A DNA stretch of 64,000 nucleotides from Pseudomonadota bacterium (GCA_023386795.1 JAEWJB010000139.1:1-64000); one strand, 5' to 3'; counted from the stretch's first letter, positions 26,320 to 35,347 are shown. Notes: generated from the sequence alone by a model not told the origin. A program made the numbers and translations.

Positions 26320-27342
26320 CTACAGCGGCCGCTTGCCCGTATCGCCCTGGATTTCGCGCACCAGCTTCGGCACCAGGTAGCCCGACAGCCGCGCCGCCAG
26401 TCCGGCATGCAATGCCTTGGCACGGGCATCGTCCACCTCGTAATGCGCCACGCCGGCCACCCGGTCCAATTGGTGCAGGTAGTACGGCAGCACGCCTGCC
26501 GCGAAGCTGCGTTCGCTCAGCGCCGCCAGCGTGTCCACGTCGTCGTTGACCCCGCGCAGCAGCACGGCCTGGTTCAGCAGCTGTGCGCCGGCCGCGCGCA
26601 GGCGCGCCATCGCCGCGTCGACATCGGCATCGAATTCGTTGGGATGGTTGGCGTGGATCACGAAGGCGACCGGCCAGGGCAGGGCGGCCAGCCAGGCGGT
26701 GAGCTCGGCGTCCACGCGCTCGGGCAGCACCACCGGCAGGCGGCTGTGGATGCGCAGGCGCTTGATGTGCGGGATCGCGGCCAGCGCGTCGGTCAGCTCG
26801 GCCAGCTTGGGCGTGGCCAGCGAGAGCGGGTCGCCGCCGGAAAGCAGCACTTCCTCGATGCTGTCGTCGGCTGCGATCGCCGCGACCGCCTCGCGCCAGC
26901 CCTCGCGCGCGGCGGTTTCCTCCGCGTACGGGAAATGCCGGCGGAAGCAGTAGCGGCAATGCACCGCGCAGCTGCCCGTGGCGATCAGCAACGCACGCCC
27001 CTGGTATTTCTGGATCACGCCGTTGGCGGTGCGGGCGGCGGCATCGCCCACCGCGTCCAGGCCGAAGCCGGGCACCACGCGCAGCTCGTCCACGATCGGC
27101 AGCACCTGGCGCAGCAGCGGGTCGGCGGGATCGCCATGGCGCATGCGGGCGACGAACCCCTGCGGCACGCGCAGCGCGAACTGCGCCGCGGCGGCCTCGT
27201 CCAGGCCCACCGCGTCCGCGTTCAGGCCCAGCATGGCCAGCAGCTCGCGCGGGTCGCGCACCGCCTCGCGCCACAGCGCCTGCCAGCGGGCGGCGGGGCG
27301 TGCGGGGGACGGCTGTATGCGGCTGGGGGCTGCGGTTATCAT
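26320..27342 (-). CDS. epmB: EF-P beta-lysylation protein EpmB (lysine 2,3-aminomutase family)
   Basis: A 340-aa radical SAM and PLP enzyme converting alpha-lysine to (R)-beta-lysine for modification of EF-P. The CxxxCxxC cluster motif is CAVHCRYC, and LLSGGDPLSL is the SAM/PLP-side motif. It lacks the longer extensions of catabolic lysine aminomutases. The gene points away from efp across a 100-bp gap, a typical pairing. ATG 27342 is preferred over an upstream start at 27387. The lysyl-transferase EpmA is not in this window. It is convergent with, and only 14 bp from, the GGDEF/EAL gene. Confidence 0.93.
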   Translation of the reverse strand: MITAAPSRIQPSPARPAARWQALWREAVRDPRELLAMLGLNADAVGLDEAAAAQFALRVPQGFVARMRHGDPADPLLRQVLPIVDELRVVPGFGLDAVGDAAARTANGVIQKYQGRALLIATGSCAVHCRYCFRRHFPYAEETAAREGWREAVAAIAADDSIEEVLLSGGDPLSLATPKLAELTDALAAIPHIKRLRIHSRLPVVLPERVDAELTAWLAALPWPVAFVIHANHPNEFDADVDAAMARLRAAGAQLLNQAVLLRGVNDDVDTLAALSERSFAAGVLPYYLHQLDRVAGVAHYEVDDARAKALHAGLAARLSGYLVPKLVREIQGDTGKRPL

Positions 27343-27442
27343 GTGGTATCTGGAAACAGTACGCCCGCCGGACGGCGGGCACCCCATTCTACCGGCCGGC
27401 CGCTCTCCCGCGGCGGTTTTGCCTTATCCGAGGAGTTGCACT

Positions 27443-28009
27443 ATGGCCAGCTATGGCATGAACGACGTCAAGAACGGCATGAAGATCCTGGTCAATGCCG
27501 AACCGGCGGTCATCACCGACACCGAGTACGTCAAGCCGGGCAAGGGCCAGGCCTTCACCCGCGTCAAGTACCGCCTGATCAAGTCCGGCCGCGTGCAGGA
27601 AGTGACCATGAAGTCGACCGACTCGGTCGAGGCGGCCGACGTCCTGGACACCGACATGCAGTACCTCTACAGCGATGGCGAGTACTGGCACTTCATGCAG
27701 CAGGAAACCTTCGAGCAGGTCCAGGCCGACAAGAACGGCATGGGCGGCGCGGAGAAGTGGCTCAAGGGCGAGGAGCAGTGCGTGGTGACCCTGTGGAACG
27801 GCACCCCGATCGCCGTGCAGCCGCCGAACTTCGTCGAGCTGAAGATCACCGAGACCGACCCGGGCGTGCGCGGCGATACCTCCGGCGGCGGCGGCAAGCC
27901 GGCCACGCTGGAAACCGGCGCGGTGGTGCGCGTGCCGCTGTTCGTCGGGCAGGAAGAGGTGATCCGCGTGGACACCCGCTCCGGCGAATACGTCTCGCGC
28001 GTGAAGTAA
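27443..28009 (+). CDS. efp: Translation elongation factor P
   Basis: A 188-aa EF-P of three beta-barrel domains that relieves ribosome stalling at polyproline. The modification site is Lys34 in KPGKGQAF, the lysine that EpmA/EpmB beta-lysylate, in agreement with the divergent epmB gene. The C-terminal signature (KPATLETGAVVRVPLFVGQEE) is intact. A strong AGGAG box precedes ATG 27443. Four bases separate it from the next gene. Confidence 0.97.
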   Translation: MASYGMNDVKNGMKILVNAEPAVITDTEYVKPGKGQAFTRVKYRLIKSGRVQEVTMKSTDSVEAADVLDTDMQYLYSDGEYWHFMQQETFEQVQADKNGMGGAEKWLKGEEQCVVTLWNGTPIAVQPPNFVELKITETDPGVRGDTSGGGGKPATLETGAVVRVPLFVGQEEVIRVDTRSGEYVSRVK

Positions 28010-28013
28010 GCCC

Positions 28014-28682
28014 ATGAAGGACCTGGGCGTGGTCAAGGAAGAACACGAAGCGGACCTCAAGGACCGCTTCCCGCACGACCGGGTCGTCTTCTTCAGCGAC
28101 GCGGTGTTCGCCATCGCGATCACGCTGCTGGCCATCGAGCTGAAGCTGCCCGACCGCGAGATGGTCGAGCACCTCGGCGCCGCGGCCGCCGCGGGCGAGG
28201 TCACCTCGCATTTCATCGCCTACTTCATCAGCTTCCTGGTGACCGGCCTGTTCTGGGTCGGCCACATGCAGACCTGGCGCCACGTGCGCCGGGTCAGTGG
28301 CGGGCTGGTGTGGTCCACGCTGCTGCAGTTGATGTTCGTGGCGCTGATGCCGCTGGCCACGCGCGAGTACTCGGTCTATTTCTCCAGCCAGAGCCCCGGC
28401 CGGCTGGCGTTCTACGCCTTCGTGCTGGCCGGCATCTCGCTGTTCGCGGTGATTACCCGGCAGATGGTGATTCGCCAGGAGAAGCTGCACGAGCGCATCG
28501 GCACGGTCGCCACGCGCTGGCTGTTCTGGCGCGGCATGATCCCGCTGATCCTGTTCGCGGTGGCCATTCCCGCCGCCTCGGTGATCCCGGTCTGGGCCGG
28601 CGGCCTGATGTTCGTGATGATCTTCCCGTGCCTGGCCATCGCCAAGCGCTGGGTGCAGCGTGGCGCGGCGGAGGCCGCGTGA
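28014..28682 (+). CDS. TMEM175-family (DUF1211) membrane protein, putative K+ channel
   Basis: A 222-aa protein with about six hydrophobic segments. The first carries RVVFFSDAVFAIAITLLAIEL, near-identical to the R/FSD signature of TMEM175 (DUF1211) proteins, whose bacterial members form tetrameric potassium channels. The later segments (ITRQMVIRQ linker, LFWRGMIPLILFAVA) fit a single six-helix repeat. It starts 4 bp after efp and may be cotranscribed, with no obvious functional link to it. Channel function is from the family, not from this sequence. Confidence 0.85.
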   Translation: MKDLGVVKEEHEADLKDRFPHDRVVFFSDAVFAIAITLLAIELKLPDREMVEHLGAAAAAGEVTSHFIAYFISFLVTGLFWVGHMQTWRHVRRVSGGLVWSTLLQLMFVALMPLATREYSVYFSSQSPGRLAFYAFVLAGISLFAVITRQMVIRQEKLHERIGTVATRWLFWRGMIPLILFAVAIPAASVIPVWAGGLMFVMIFPCLAIAKRWVQRGAAEAA

Positions 28683-28730
28683 CCGCTGTGGGTCGTCGTT
28701 TCCTTTTGATGTTCCCGGAGTCGATCCCCC

Positions 28731-30071
28731 GTGACCCCGTCCTTGCCTGAATCCTGCGACCTGCTCATCGAAGCAGGCTTCGTCGTACCCGTCGAACCGC
28801 ATGCGGTCGTGCTGGAAGACCATGCCGTGGCCGTGCGCGATGGCGTGATCGTCGCAGTGCTGCCGCAGGCCGAGGCGCGCGCGCGCTTCGTTGCGCGCGA
28901 GACCGTCAGCCGCCCCGAGGCCGCGCTGATTCCCGGCCTGGTCAATGCGCACACCCACAACCCGATGACGCTGCTACGCGGCGTCGCCGACGACCTGCCG
29001 CTGATGGTGTGGCTGCAGCAGCACATCTGGCCGGTGGAAGCGGCGGTGATCGGCCCGGAGTTCGTCGCCGATGGCACCACGCTGGCGATCGCCGAAATGC
29101 TGCGTGGCGGCACCACCTGCGCCAACGAAAACTACTTCTTCCCCGACGCGCAGGCCGCCGTCTACAAGAAGTACGGCTTCCGCGCCCTGGTCGGCGCGCC
29201 GGTGATCGATTTCCCGACCGCCTGGGCCAAGAGCGACGACGAGTACTTCGACCGCGCCGGCGAACTGCATGACCAGTGGCGCGACGACCCGCTGGTCGCC
29301 ACCGCGTTCGCGCCGCACGCGCCGTACACCGTGAGCGACGCCAATTTCGAGCGCGTGCGCATGCTGGCCGACCAGCTCGATGTGCCGGTGCACTTGCACA
29401 CGCACGAGACCGCGCAGGAGATCGCCGACTCGCTCACCCAGTACGGCCAGCGCCCGCTGGCCCGGCTGGATCGCCTCGGCCTGGTCAACGACCGCCTGAT
29501 CGCGGTGCACATGACCCAGCTCACCGAGGGCGAGATCCACCTGTGCGCCGAGCGTGGCGTCAGCGTGGTGCATTGCCCCGAGTCCAACCTCAAGCTCGCC
29601 TCCGGCTTCTGCCCGGCCTGCGCGCTGGCGCGGGCCGGCGTGAACCTGGCCATCGGCACCGATGGCTGCGCCAGCAACAACGACCTGGACATGTTCAGCG
29701 AGAACCGCACCGCGGCCATCCTCGCCAAGGCGGTTGCCAACGACGCCACCGCGCTGGACGCGGCCACCACGCTGCGCGCGGCCACGCTGGGCGGCGCACG
29801 CGCGCTGGGCTTCGGCGAGCGCATCGGCTCGATCGAGGCGGGCAAGCAGGCCGACCTGGTGCTGGTGGACCTCTCCGCGCTGGAGACCCAGCCGCTGCAC
29901 CACGTGCTCTCGCAGCTGATCTACGCCACCGGCCGCCACCAGGTCAGCGACGTGTGGATCGCCGGCAAGCCCAAGCTGCGCGGCCGCGTGCTGGTCGACA
30001 TGGACCCCGACGCGCTGGTCGCCAACGCCCGCCAGTGGCGCGACCGCATCCGCCACCACCATCCTGCCTGA
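28731..30071 (+). CDS. mtaD: MTA/SAH deaminase (TRZ/ATZ amidohydrolase family)
   Basis: A 446-aa amidohydrolase. Metal and active-site motifs are NAHTHNPMTLLRG, HLHTHETAQE (HxH region), HCPESNLKLASG and IGTDGCASNNDLDM. This set is that of 5-methylthioadenosine/S-adenosylhomocysteine deaminases; related guanine or chlorohydrolase functions are less likely. It would recycle by-products of SAM use, in keeping with the metH operon of this window, although far from it. The start is GTG 28731. ubiG follows after 27 bp. Confidence 0.85.
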   Translation: MTPSLPESCDLLIEAGFVVPVEPHAVVLEDHAVAVRDGVIVAVLPQAEARARFVARETVSRPEAALIPGLVNAHTHNPMTLLRGVADDLPLMVWLQQHIWPVEAAVIGPEFVADGTTLAIAEMLRGGTTCANENYFFPDAQAAVYKKYGFRALVGAPVIDFPTAWAKSDDEYFDRAGELHDQWRDDPLVATAFAPHAPYTVSDANFERVRMLADQLDVPVHLHTHETAQEIADSLTQYGQRPLARLDRLGLVNDRLIAVHMTQLTEGEIHLCAERGVSVVHCPESNLKLASGFCPACALARAGVNLAIGTDGCASNNDLDMFSENRTAAILAKAVANDATALDAATTLRAATLGGARALGFGERIGSIEAGKQADLVLVDLSALETQPLHHVLSQLIYATGRHQVSDVWIAGKPKLRGRVLVDMDPDALVANARQWRDRIRHHHPA

Positions 30072-30098
30072 GCGTCCTCCGGACGCAGGGAGTACCCG

Positions 30099-30833
30099 AT
30101 GAACGCCACGCGCGAAAACACCTCCGAGAATTTCCACCAGGCCGAGCTGGACAAGTTTGCCGCGCTCGCCAATCGCTGGTGGGATGCCGACGGCCCGCAG
30201 AAGCCGCTGCATGCACTCAACCCGGTGCGGCTGGAATACGTCGCCGCGCGCATGCCGCTGGCCGGCGCGCGCGTGCTCGATGTCGGCTGCGGCGGCGGCC
30301 TGCTCAGCGAGGCGCTGGCCCGGCAGGGCGCGCAGGTGACCGCCATCGACCTGGCGCCCGAACTGGTCAAGGTCGCGCGCCTGCACAAGCTGGAGTCCGG
30401 GCTGGAAGTGGACTACCGCGTGCAGTCGGTGGAAGACCTCGCGGCCGAGGCGCCCGGCAGCTTCGACGCCATCACCTGCATGGAAATGCTGGAGCACGTG
30501 CCGCGCCCCGGCGCGATCCTGGACGCCTGTGCCACCCTGCTTAAGCCGGGCGGCAAGCTGTTCCTGTCCACGCTCAACCGCACGGCGGCCGCGTTCGCCG
30601 TGGCGATCGTCGGCGCCGAGTACATCGCGCGCCTGCTGCCGCGCGGCACGCACCACTACCAGGACTTCATCAAGCCCTCCGAACTGGCCGCGTGGCTGCG
30701 CCAGTCCAGGCTGCAGATCGAGGACGTCAGCGGCCTGGCCTATGAACCCTGGCGCGGCAGCGCCCGCCTGAGCCCGCGCACCGACATCAATTACCTGGCC
30801 TGGGCAAGCAAGCCGGTGTCTCCAGATGCCTGA
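30099..30833 (+). CDS. ubiG: Ubiquinone biosynthesis O-methyltransferase
   Basis: A 244-aa SAM-dependent methyltransferase making both O-methylations in ubiquinone synthesis. The N-terminus NFHQAELDKFAALANRWWD and motif I RVLDVGCGGGLLSEALA are typical, as are EMLEHVPRPG and the membrane-binding insert region near GTHHYQDFIKP. The end overlaps gph by 8 bp. The upstream deaminase processes products of SAM-dependent methylation, a loose metabolic link. Confidence 0.95.
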   Translation: MNATRENTSENFHQAELDKFAALANRWWDADGPQKPLHALNPVRLEYVAARMPLAGARVLDVGCGGGLLSEALARQGAQVTAIDLAPELVKVARLHKLESGLEVDYRVQSVEDLAAEAPGSFDAITCMEMLEHVPRPGAILDACATLLKPGGKLFLSTLNRTAAAFAVAIVGAEYIARLLPRGTHHYQDFIKPSELAAWLRQSRLQIEDVSGLAYEPWRGSARLSPRTDINYLAWASKPVSPDA

Positions 30834-31515
30834 GGCCGCCGGCGGTTTTCCGCGCGCGGTCCTGTTCGACCTCGACGGCACGTTGCTGGACAGCGCGCCG
30901 GACATGCTCGCCACGGCCAATGAAATGCGCGTCGCGCGCGGCTTGCCGCCGCTGGCGCTGGCCCAGTTGCGTCCGGTGGTGTCCAAGGGCGCGCGTGCCA
31001 TGCTCGGCGTGGCGTTTCCGCAGTGGGACGCGGCCGAGCGCGACAGCCACGTGCCGGAGTTCCTGCAGCGCTATGAGGCGCTGATCGGCCGCCACGCCGT
31101 GTTGTTCGAAGGCGTGGAAGGGATGCTGCGTACCCTGGAAGACGCCGGCACGCGTTGGGGCATCGTGACCAACAAGCCCGAATACCTGGCGCGGCTCATC
31201 CTGCCGCAGCTGGACTGGGAAGCGCGCTGCGCGGTGCTGATCGGCGGCGACAGCCTGCCCGAGCGCAAGCCGCATCCCTTGCCCCTGCAGGTCGCCTGCG
31301 AGCGCATGGGCGTAGCCGTGGACGACACCGTGTACGTGGGCGATGACGAGCGCGATATCCTCGCCGCGCGCGCGGCAGGCATGCGCTCGGTGGCGGCGCT
31401 GTGGGGCTACCGCCTGGACGAGGACGATCCGTTGTCCTGGCAGGCCGATCGCATGATCGAGCAGCCGTCGGTCCTGGGCGTCGCCGATGCCTGGCCGGCC
31501 ACGCCCGCCGCCTGA
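30826..31515 (+). CDS. gph: HAD hydrolase, phosphoglycolate phosphatase type
   Basis: A 229-aa HAD-superfamily phosphatase with motif I LFDLDGTLLDSAPD (nucleophile Asp and acid/base Asp), motif II IVTNKP, motif III Lys in ERKPHPLPLQ and motif IV VGDDERDILAARAAGM. The ubiG-gph arrangement is conserved in gamma-proteobacteria; in some species the partner is N-acetylmuramate phosphate phosphatase (MupP) rather than phosphoglycolate phosphatase, and the sequence alone does not exclude this. It overlaps ubiG by 8 bp. Confidence 0.88.
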   Translation: MPEAAGGFPRAVLFDLDGTLLDSAPDMLATANEMRVARGLPPLALAQLRPVVSKGARAMLGVAFPQWDAAERDSHVPEFLQRYEALIGRHAVLFEGVEGMLRTLEDAGTRWGIVTNKPEYLARLILPQLDWEARCAVLIGGDSLPERKPHPLPLQVACERMGVAVDDTVYVGDDERDILAARAAGMRSVAALWGYRLDEDDPLSWQADRMIEQPSVLGVADAWPATPAA

Positions 31516-31564
31516 TTCCTCTCCGGCCCGCGCCCGCGGCCTTCATCCATCGGATTTTTTGCGC

Positions 31565-32254
31565 ATGAGCACGACCAGCGCCCTCGACAGTTTCCTCGAC
31601 AAATGGCGCGACCGCTGGCCCGAATGGGAGGTGGCCGGACGCTTCGTGCCGGCCGACCGGCAGCGCACGGCGCTGGCCTGGTTCTCGCTGCTGCAGGAGT
31701 TCGAGGACATCATGAACATCAGCGGCGACCCGCTGCCGGCCGACGCCAAGCTGGCGTGGTGGCAGCAGGAGCTGCGCGACTGGAGCGGGCGGCGTTCGCG
31801 GCATCCGCTGGGTCGGGTGCTGGAACCGCATCTCGCGCCATGGGCGCAGTTGGCCGAGACATTGCCGGCGATGCAGGCCTCGCGTGGCCAGCCGTTGTCG
31901 CTGGAGGCCGCGCTGGCGGTCCTGCAACCGTTCGCCGAGGCCGTGGTGGCGGTGGAGGCGGTGCTGTTCGGACGCGCGCGCCCGGCCGACGCGCGCGCGG
32001 TTGCGGTGCAGTGGCTGTCGGCGCGAACGGCGAGTGCAGGGGCCGCGGCACTGCCTGCAGGCGTGGATCCGGGCGCCTGGCGTGGCCAACTGCTGGCGCA
32101 ATGGCCCGCCAAGGCGGCCCTGGCGCAGCCGCATCGCATCTGGTCGCGCCTGGCGAGGCTGCGGCTGCGTCGCGAACAGGCGGGGCAGTCGTCATGGGCG
32201 CCGCCACTGCAACAGTTGTGGCATGCGTGGCGGGCGGCCAGCGGCGGAGCGTGA
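31565..32254 (+). CDS. Divergent squalene/phytoene-synthase-like protein
   Basis: A 229-aa protein starting MSTTSALDSFLDKWRDRWPEWE. The segment ADAKLAWWQQELRDWS followed by HPLGRVL resembles the conserved helix of squalene/phytoene synthases and the NDUFAF6 family, where it reads as a KLxWW...HP pattern. The Asp-rich prenyl-diphosphate motifs are not evident, so catalysis is doubtful. The rest is an all-alpha, Ala- and Leu-rich sequence. It lies 49 bp after gph in the ubiG cluster. ATG 31565 is used; an earlier in-frame start at 31487 would run into gph. Confidence 0.6.
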   Translation: MSTTSALDSFLDKWRDRWPEWEVAGRFVPADRQRTALAWFSLLQEFEDIMNISGDPLPADAKLAWWQQELRDWSGRRSRHPLGRVLEPHLAPWAQLAETLPAMQASRGQPLSLEAALAVLQPFAEAVVAVEAVLFGRARPADARAVAVQWLSARTASAGAAALPAGVDPGAWRGQLLAQWPAKAALAQPHRIWSRLARLRLRREQAGQSSWAPPLQQLWHAWRAASGGA

Positions 32255-32356
32255 CGGCAAGGTCAAGCGCGGGCGCGGATTGCTCACCCGGACTTGCCGG
32301 CGGTTACGGGAAATTGTTGCGGAAGCCGCGCGTCGCGTGGTGACCGGAACTTACCC

Positions 32357-32845
32357 ATGGCAGATCAGCAAGAGCTGGAAAAGCGCTTCTGGAAGACCCT
32401 CAAATCCGACCGCACGGTGATGCTGGGCCTGGCCGGCGCAGAGGATGGCCACGCGCAGCCGATGACCGCGATGATCGAGGGCGACGAGGGTGGCCCGATC
32501 TGGTTCTTCACCGCACGCGACAACGGCCTGCTCAATGCACTGGGCGGCGGGATTGCCGCTGCGAACGCGCAACTGGTCGGCAAGGGGCACGAGGTATTCG
32601 CCAGCATCGCCGGCACGTTGCGCGAGCAAACCGACCGCGCGGTGGTGGAGCGCCTGTGGAATCCCTTCATCGCCGCCTGGTACGAGGGCGGCAAGGACGA
32701 TCCCAAGCTGGCGCTGCTTCGCCTGGACCCCGCGCACGCGCAGGTGTGGCTCAATGAAAACAACCTGCTGGCGGGCGTGAAGCTGCTGCTGGGCGTGGAC
32801 CCGAAGAAGGATTACGCCGACAAGGTGGGTGAAGTGCCGCTCTGA
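32357..32845 (+). CDS. Pyridoxamine 5'-phosphate oxidase-fold protein (general stress protein 26 type)
   Basis: A 162-aa flavin-binding split-barrel protein: KSDRTVMLGLAG, GGPIWFFTARDNGLLNAL and the C-terminal LAGVKLLLGVDPKKDY are typical of the general stress 26-like family (short PNPOx-related). Relatives bind FMN or FAD and are linked to stress in some Xanthomonas species. ATG 32357 follows 102 bp after the previous gene. It is convergent with the M23 peptidase gene 33 bp away. The substrate is unknown. Confidence 0.82.
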   Translation: MADQQELEKRFWKTLKSDRTVMLGLAGAEDGHAQPMTAMIEGDEGGPIWFFTARDNGLLNALGGGIAAANAQLVGKGHEVFASIAGTLREQTDRAVVERLWNPFIAAWYEGGKDDPKLALLRLDPAHAQVWLNENNLLAGVKLLLGVDPKKDYADKVGEVPL

Positions 32846-32878
32846 GTCGGGGCGCGGTGGTTTCGCGCTGGCGGCGCC

Positions 32879-33724
32879 TTAGGGCGCCGCTTTGCTTCGC
32901 TCCAGCACCAGCAGCGGATCGATCCGCACGTCGAACCAGTTCATGCCCCAATGCAGGTGCGGTCCGGTCGCGCGGCCCGTTGCACCGACCGCACCGATGA
33001 CCTGGCCCTGCTGCACGCGATCGCCCACCTTCACGTCGATTCGCGACAGGTGCAGGAAGTTGGAACTCACGCCGAAGCCGTGGTCGAGCAACACCGTGCC
33101 GCCGGTGAGGTACAGGTCGGGTGCGGCGAACGTGATGACCCCGGCCGCCGGTGCCTTTACCGGCGTACCGGTCGGCACGGCGATATCCATCCCCGAATGC
33201 CCGGCACCCGGTTGCCCGTTGTAGACGCGCGCATTGCCGAATCGCCCGCTGATACGCCCCTGCACTGGCCAGATGAATGCCTGGGCAAAATCCGGTCGCG
33301 CATCGTCGCGGGCTCTTGCAGCGGTGACCTGCGCCTGCTCGCGCTGGATGCGTGCGGCGATCTCCGGCGGCGGGTTCACCGTCTTCGGCGGCACGCCATT
33401 GACCTGCTCGGTGGGCCAGTCGCGCGGCGTCACCGTGATCGCGGTGGGCGTGCGCACGCCGCCCGGCGGCGTCACCTGCACCGTGAGCGGGCCTTTCTCG
33501 TCACGGCCGATGCCGAACACCACGCTGCCGTAGTCACTGACGCGCAGCTGGCGGCCGCCGTACTCCACCGTGCTGCCGGGCGGCACCTTGCCGATCACCA
33601 GCGCCCCCTGCGACGCACTAGCGGGAAACACCACGCGCGTATCGGCAGGTTGCGCCGTCGCCAGGAAGGGCAGGGTGAGACCGGACAGCAACAGCCGGCC
33701 GGCAAAACGCGACGCCACCGGCAT
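32879..33724 (-). CDS. Secreted M23 (LytM-type) peptidase
   Basis: A 281-aa exported protein with a signal peptide (LLLSGLTLPFLATAQ), an N-terminal beta-rich domain (about 30-125), a helical linker and a C-terminal LytM domain. Zinc ligands are visible as H...D in GHSGMDIAVPTGTPV and the HxH in GPHLHWGMNWF. It should cut peptidoglycan cross-bridges or act on exported protein; the first is more common. It starts where pyrC ends (TGATG, 1-bp overlap), so the two are coupled. Confidence 0.92.
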   Translation of the reverse strand: MPVASRFAGRLLLSGLTLPFLATAQPADTRVVFPASASQGALVIGKVPPGSTVEYGGRQLRVSDYGSVVFGIGRDEKGPLTVQVTPPGGVRTPTAITVTPRDWPTEQVNGVPPKTVNPPPEIAARIQREQAQVTAARARDDARPDFAQAFIWPVQGRISGRFGNARVYNGQPGAGHSGMDIAVPTGTPVKAPAAGVITFAAPDLYLTGGTVLLDHGFGVSSNFLHLSRIDVKVGDRVQQGQVIGAVGATGRATGPHLHWGMNWFDVRIDPLLVLERSKAAP

Positions 33725-35058
33725 CAGCGATCAAACCGCAAGCGCTGGCCCTGCGGCACGCCCACCAGCTTCGTGCCGTCCCACACCTGCTGGCCGTTGA
33801 CCCAGGTCGAGCCGATCTTCGAGCGGAACGTCGTGCCCTCGAACGGCGACCAGCCGCACTTGGACAGCACGTCCTCGCGCTTCACGGTGAACGGCGTGTC
33901 GTCCACCAGCACCAGGTCGGCCCAGTAGCCCTCGCGCAGGAAGCCGCGCTCGGCGACGTTGAACAGCAGGGCCGGCGCATGCGCGAACTTGTGCACGATC
34001 TTCTCGATCGGCAGGCGGCCTTCGTGCACCAGTTCCAGCGCGGCGACCAGCGCGTACTGCACCAGCGGCAGGCCGGAAGGCGCCTGCGCGTACGGCTTTT
34101 GCTTCTCTTCCCAGGTATGCGGGGCGTGGTCGGTGGCAAGCACGTCGATCACGTCCTCGGCCAGCGCGCGGATCAGCGCCTCGCGGTCGCTGGCGTCCTT
34201 GATGGACGGGTTACACTTGATCAGGTTGCCCAGCCGTTCGTAATCGGCGCGGTCGAAGCGCAGGAAGTGGATGCAGGTCTCGGCGGTGATGCGCTTGCCT
34301 TCGATCGGGCCCGGGGTGAACAGGGCCAGCTCATCGGCGGTGGAGATGTGCAGCACGTGCAGGCGGGTGCCGTGCTTCCTGGCCAACGACACCGCCAGCT
34401 GCGATGACTTTAGGCACGCCTCGCGCGAGCGGATGTCCGGGTGCATCGACGCGTTGAGGTTGTCGCCGTATTTCTCCACGAACGCCTTCATGGTGGCGTC
34501 GATGGTCGGCGTGTCCTCGCAGTGGGTGATGATCGGCGTGGGCGCGTCGCGGAAGATCGCGTCCAGCGTCTGCGGGTTGTCCACCAGCATGTTGCCGGTG
34601 GAGGCGCCCATGAACACCTTGATGCCCGGTGCCGTCTTCGGGTCCAGCTGCTGGATGTCGGCCAGGTTGTCGTTGCTGGCGCCCAGGTAGAACCCGTAGT
34701 TGCCCCACGCCCGCCCGGCGGCCATGTCGTACTTGGCCTGCAACGCGGCGGCGTTGAGCGTGGGCGGGTTGGTGTTGGGCATGTCCATGAAGCTGGTCAG
34801 CCCGCCGGCGACCGCCGCGGCGGACTCGGTCGCCACGTCGCCCTTGTGCGTCAGGCCCGGCTCGCGGAAGTGCACCTGGTCGTCGATCATGCCCGGCAGC
34901 AGCCAGCGGCCGGCGGCGTCCACCACGGTCTCGCCCGGCGCGGCGGCGAGCTGCGGGCCGATCTGCGCGATGCGGCCGTCCTCGCCGATACGCAGGTCGG
35001 CATCGAACTGGCGGCCCTCGTTGACCAGGCGGGCGTTGACGATCAGGGTTCGGGTCAT
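33724..35058 (-). CDS. pyrC: Dihydroorotase
   Basis: A 444-aa cyclic amidohydrolase forming dihydroorotate in pyrimidine synthesis. Zinc motif VHFREPGLTHKGD, carboxylated-Lys region PGIKVFMGAST, then ITHCED, HVLHIST and ATDHAPHTWEEK, all expected for the long (class I-like) dihydroorotase. ATG 35058 overlaps the yidD stop by 4 bp. The downstream M23 gene is coupled through TGATG. The yidD-pyrC-peptidase order is not one of shared pathway. Confidence 0.94.
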   Translation of the reverse strand: MTRTLIVNARLVNEGRQFDADLRIGEDGRIAQIGPQLAAAPGETVVDAAGRWLLPGMIDDQVHFREPGLTHKGDVATESAAAVAGGLTSFMDMPNTNPPTLNAAALQAKYDMAAGRAWGNYGFYLGASNDNLADIQQLDPKTAPGIKVFMGASTGNMLVDNPQTLDAIFRDAPTPIITHCEDTPTIDATMKAFVEKYGDNLNASMHPDIRSREACLKSSQLAVSLARKHGTRLHVLHISTADELALFTPGPIEGKRITAETCIHFLRFDRADYERLGNLIKCNPSIKDASDREALIRALAEDVIDVLATDHAPHTWEEKQKPYAQAPSGLPLVQYALVAALELVHEGRLPIEKIVHKFAHAPALLFNVAERGFLREGYWADLVLVDDTPFTVKREDVLSKCGWSPFEGTTFRSKIGSTWVNGQQVWDGTKLVGVPQGQRLRFDR

Positions 35059-35324
35059 GGCGTTTTTCCTGTGCAGCGGCAAGAAGAGTGGGCCTCGGCC
35101 TCGGGAACCGGGTCGAAGCCGCCGGGATGGAAAGGATGGCAACGCGCCACGCGGCGCGCGGCCAGCCAGCTGCCGCGCAGCGCACCGTGGCGGGCGAGGG
35201 CGGTCATGGCGTATTCGGAGCAACTGGGCGCGAAGCGGCAGCGCGGTCCGAGCAGCGGACTGACGAAGCGCTTGTAGAAGCGCAGCAGGGCGATGAGCAG
35301 GCGGGCGATCACGGCGTTCATCAT
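35055..35324 (-). CDS. yidD: Membrane protein insertion efficiency factor YidD
   Basis: An 89-aa protein with the YidD core: RLLIALLRFYKRFVSPLLG amphipathic helix, then RCRFAPSCSEYAMTALARHG and RVARCHPFHPGGFDPVP. It aids the YidC/Sec insertion of inner-membrane proteins. In most bacteria the gene sits in the rpmH-rnpA-yidD-yidC cluster; here it leads an operon with pyrC. It overlaps pyrC by 4 bp. Divergent from dksA. Confidence 0.93.
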   Translation of the reverse strand: MMNAVIARLLIALLRFYKRFVSPLLGPRCRFAPSCSEYAMTALARHGALRGSWLAARRVARCHPFHPGGFDPVPEAEAHSSCRCTGKTP

Positions 35325-35347
35325 ATGCCAACGGCCTTAATGCGATG

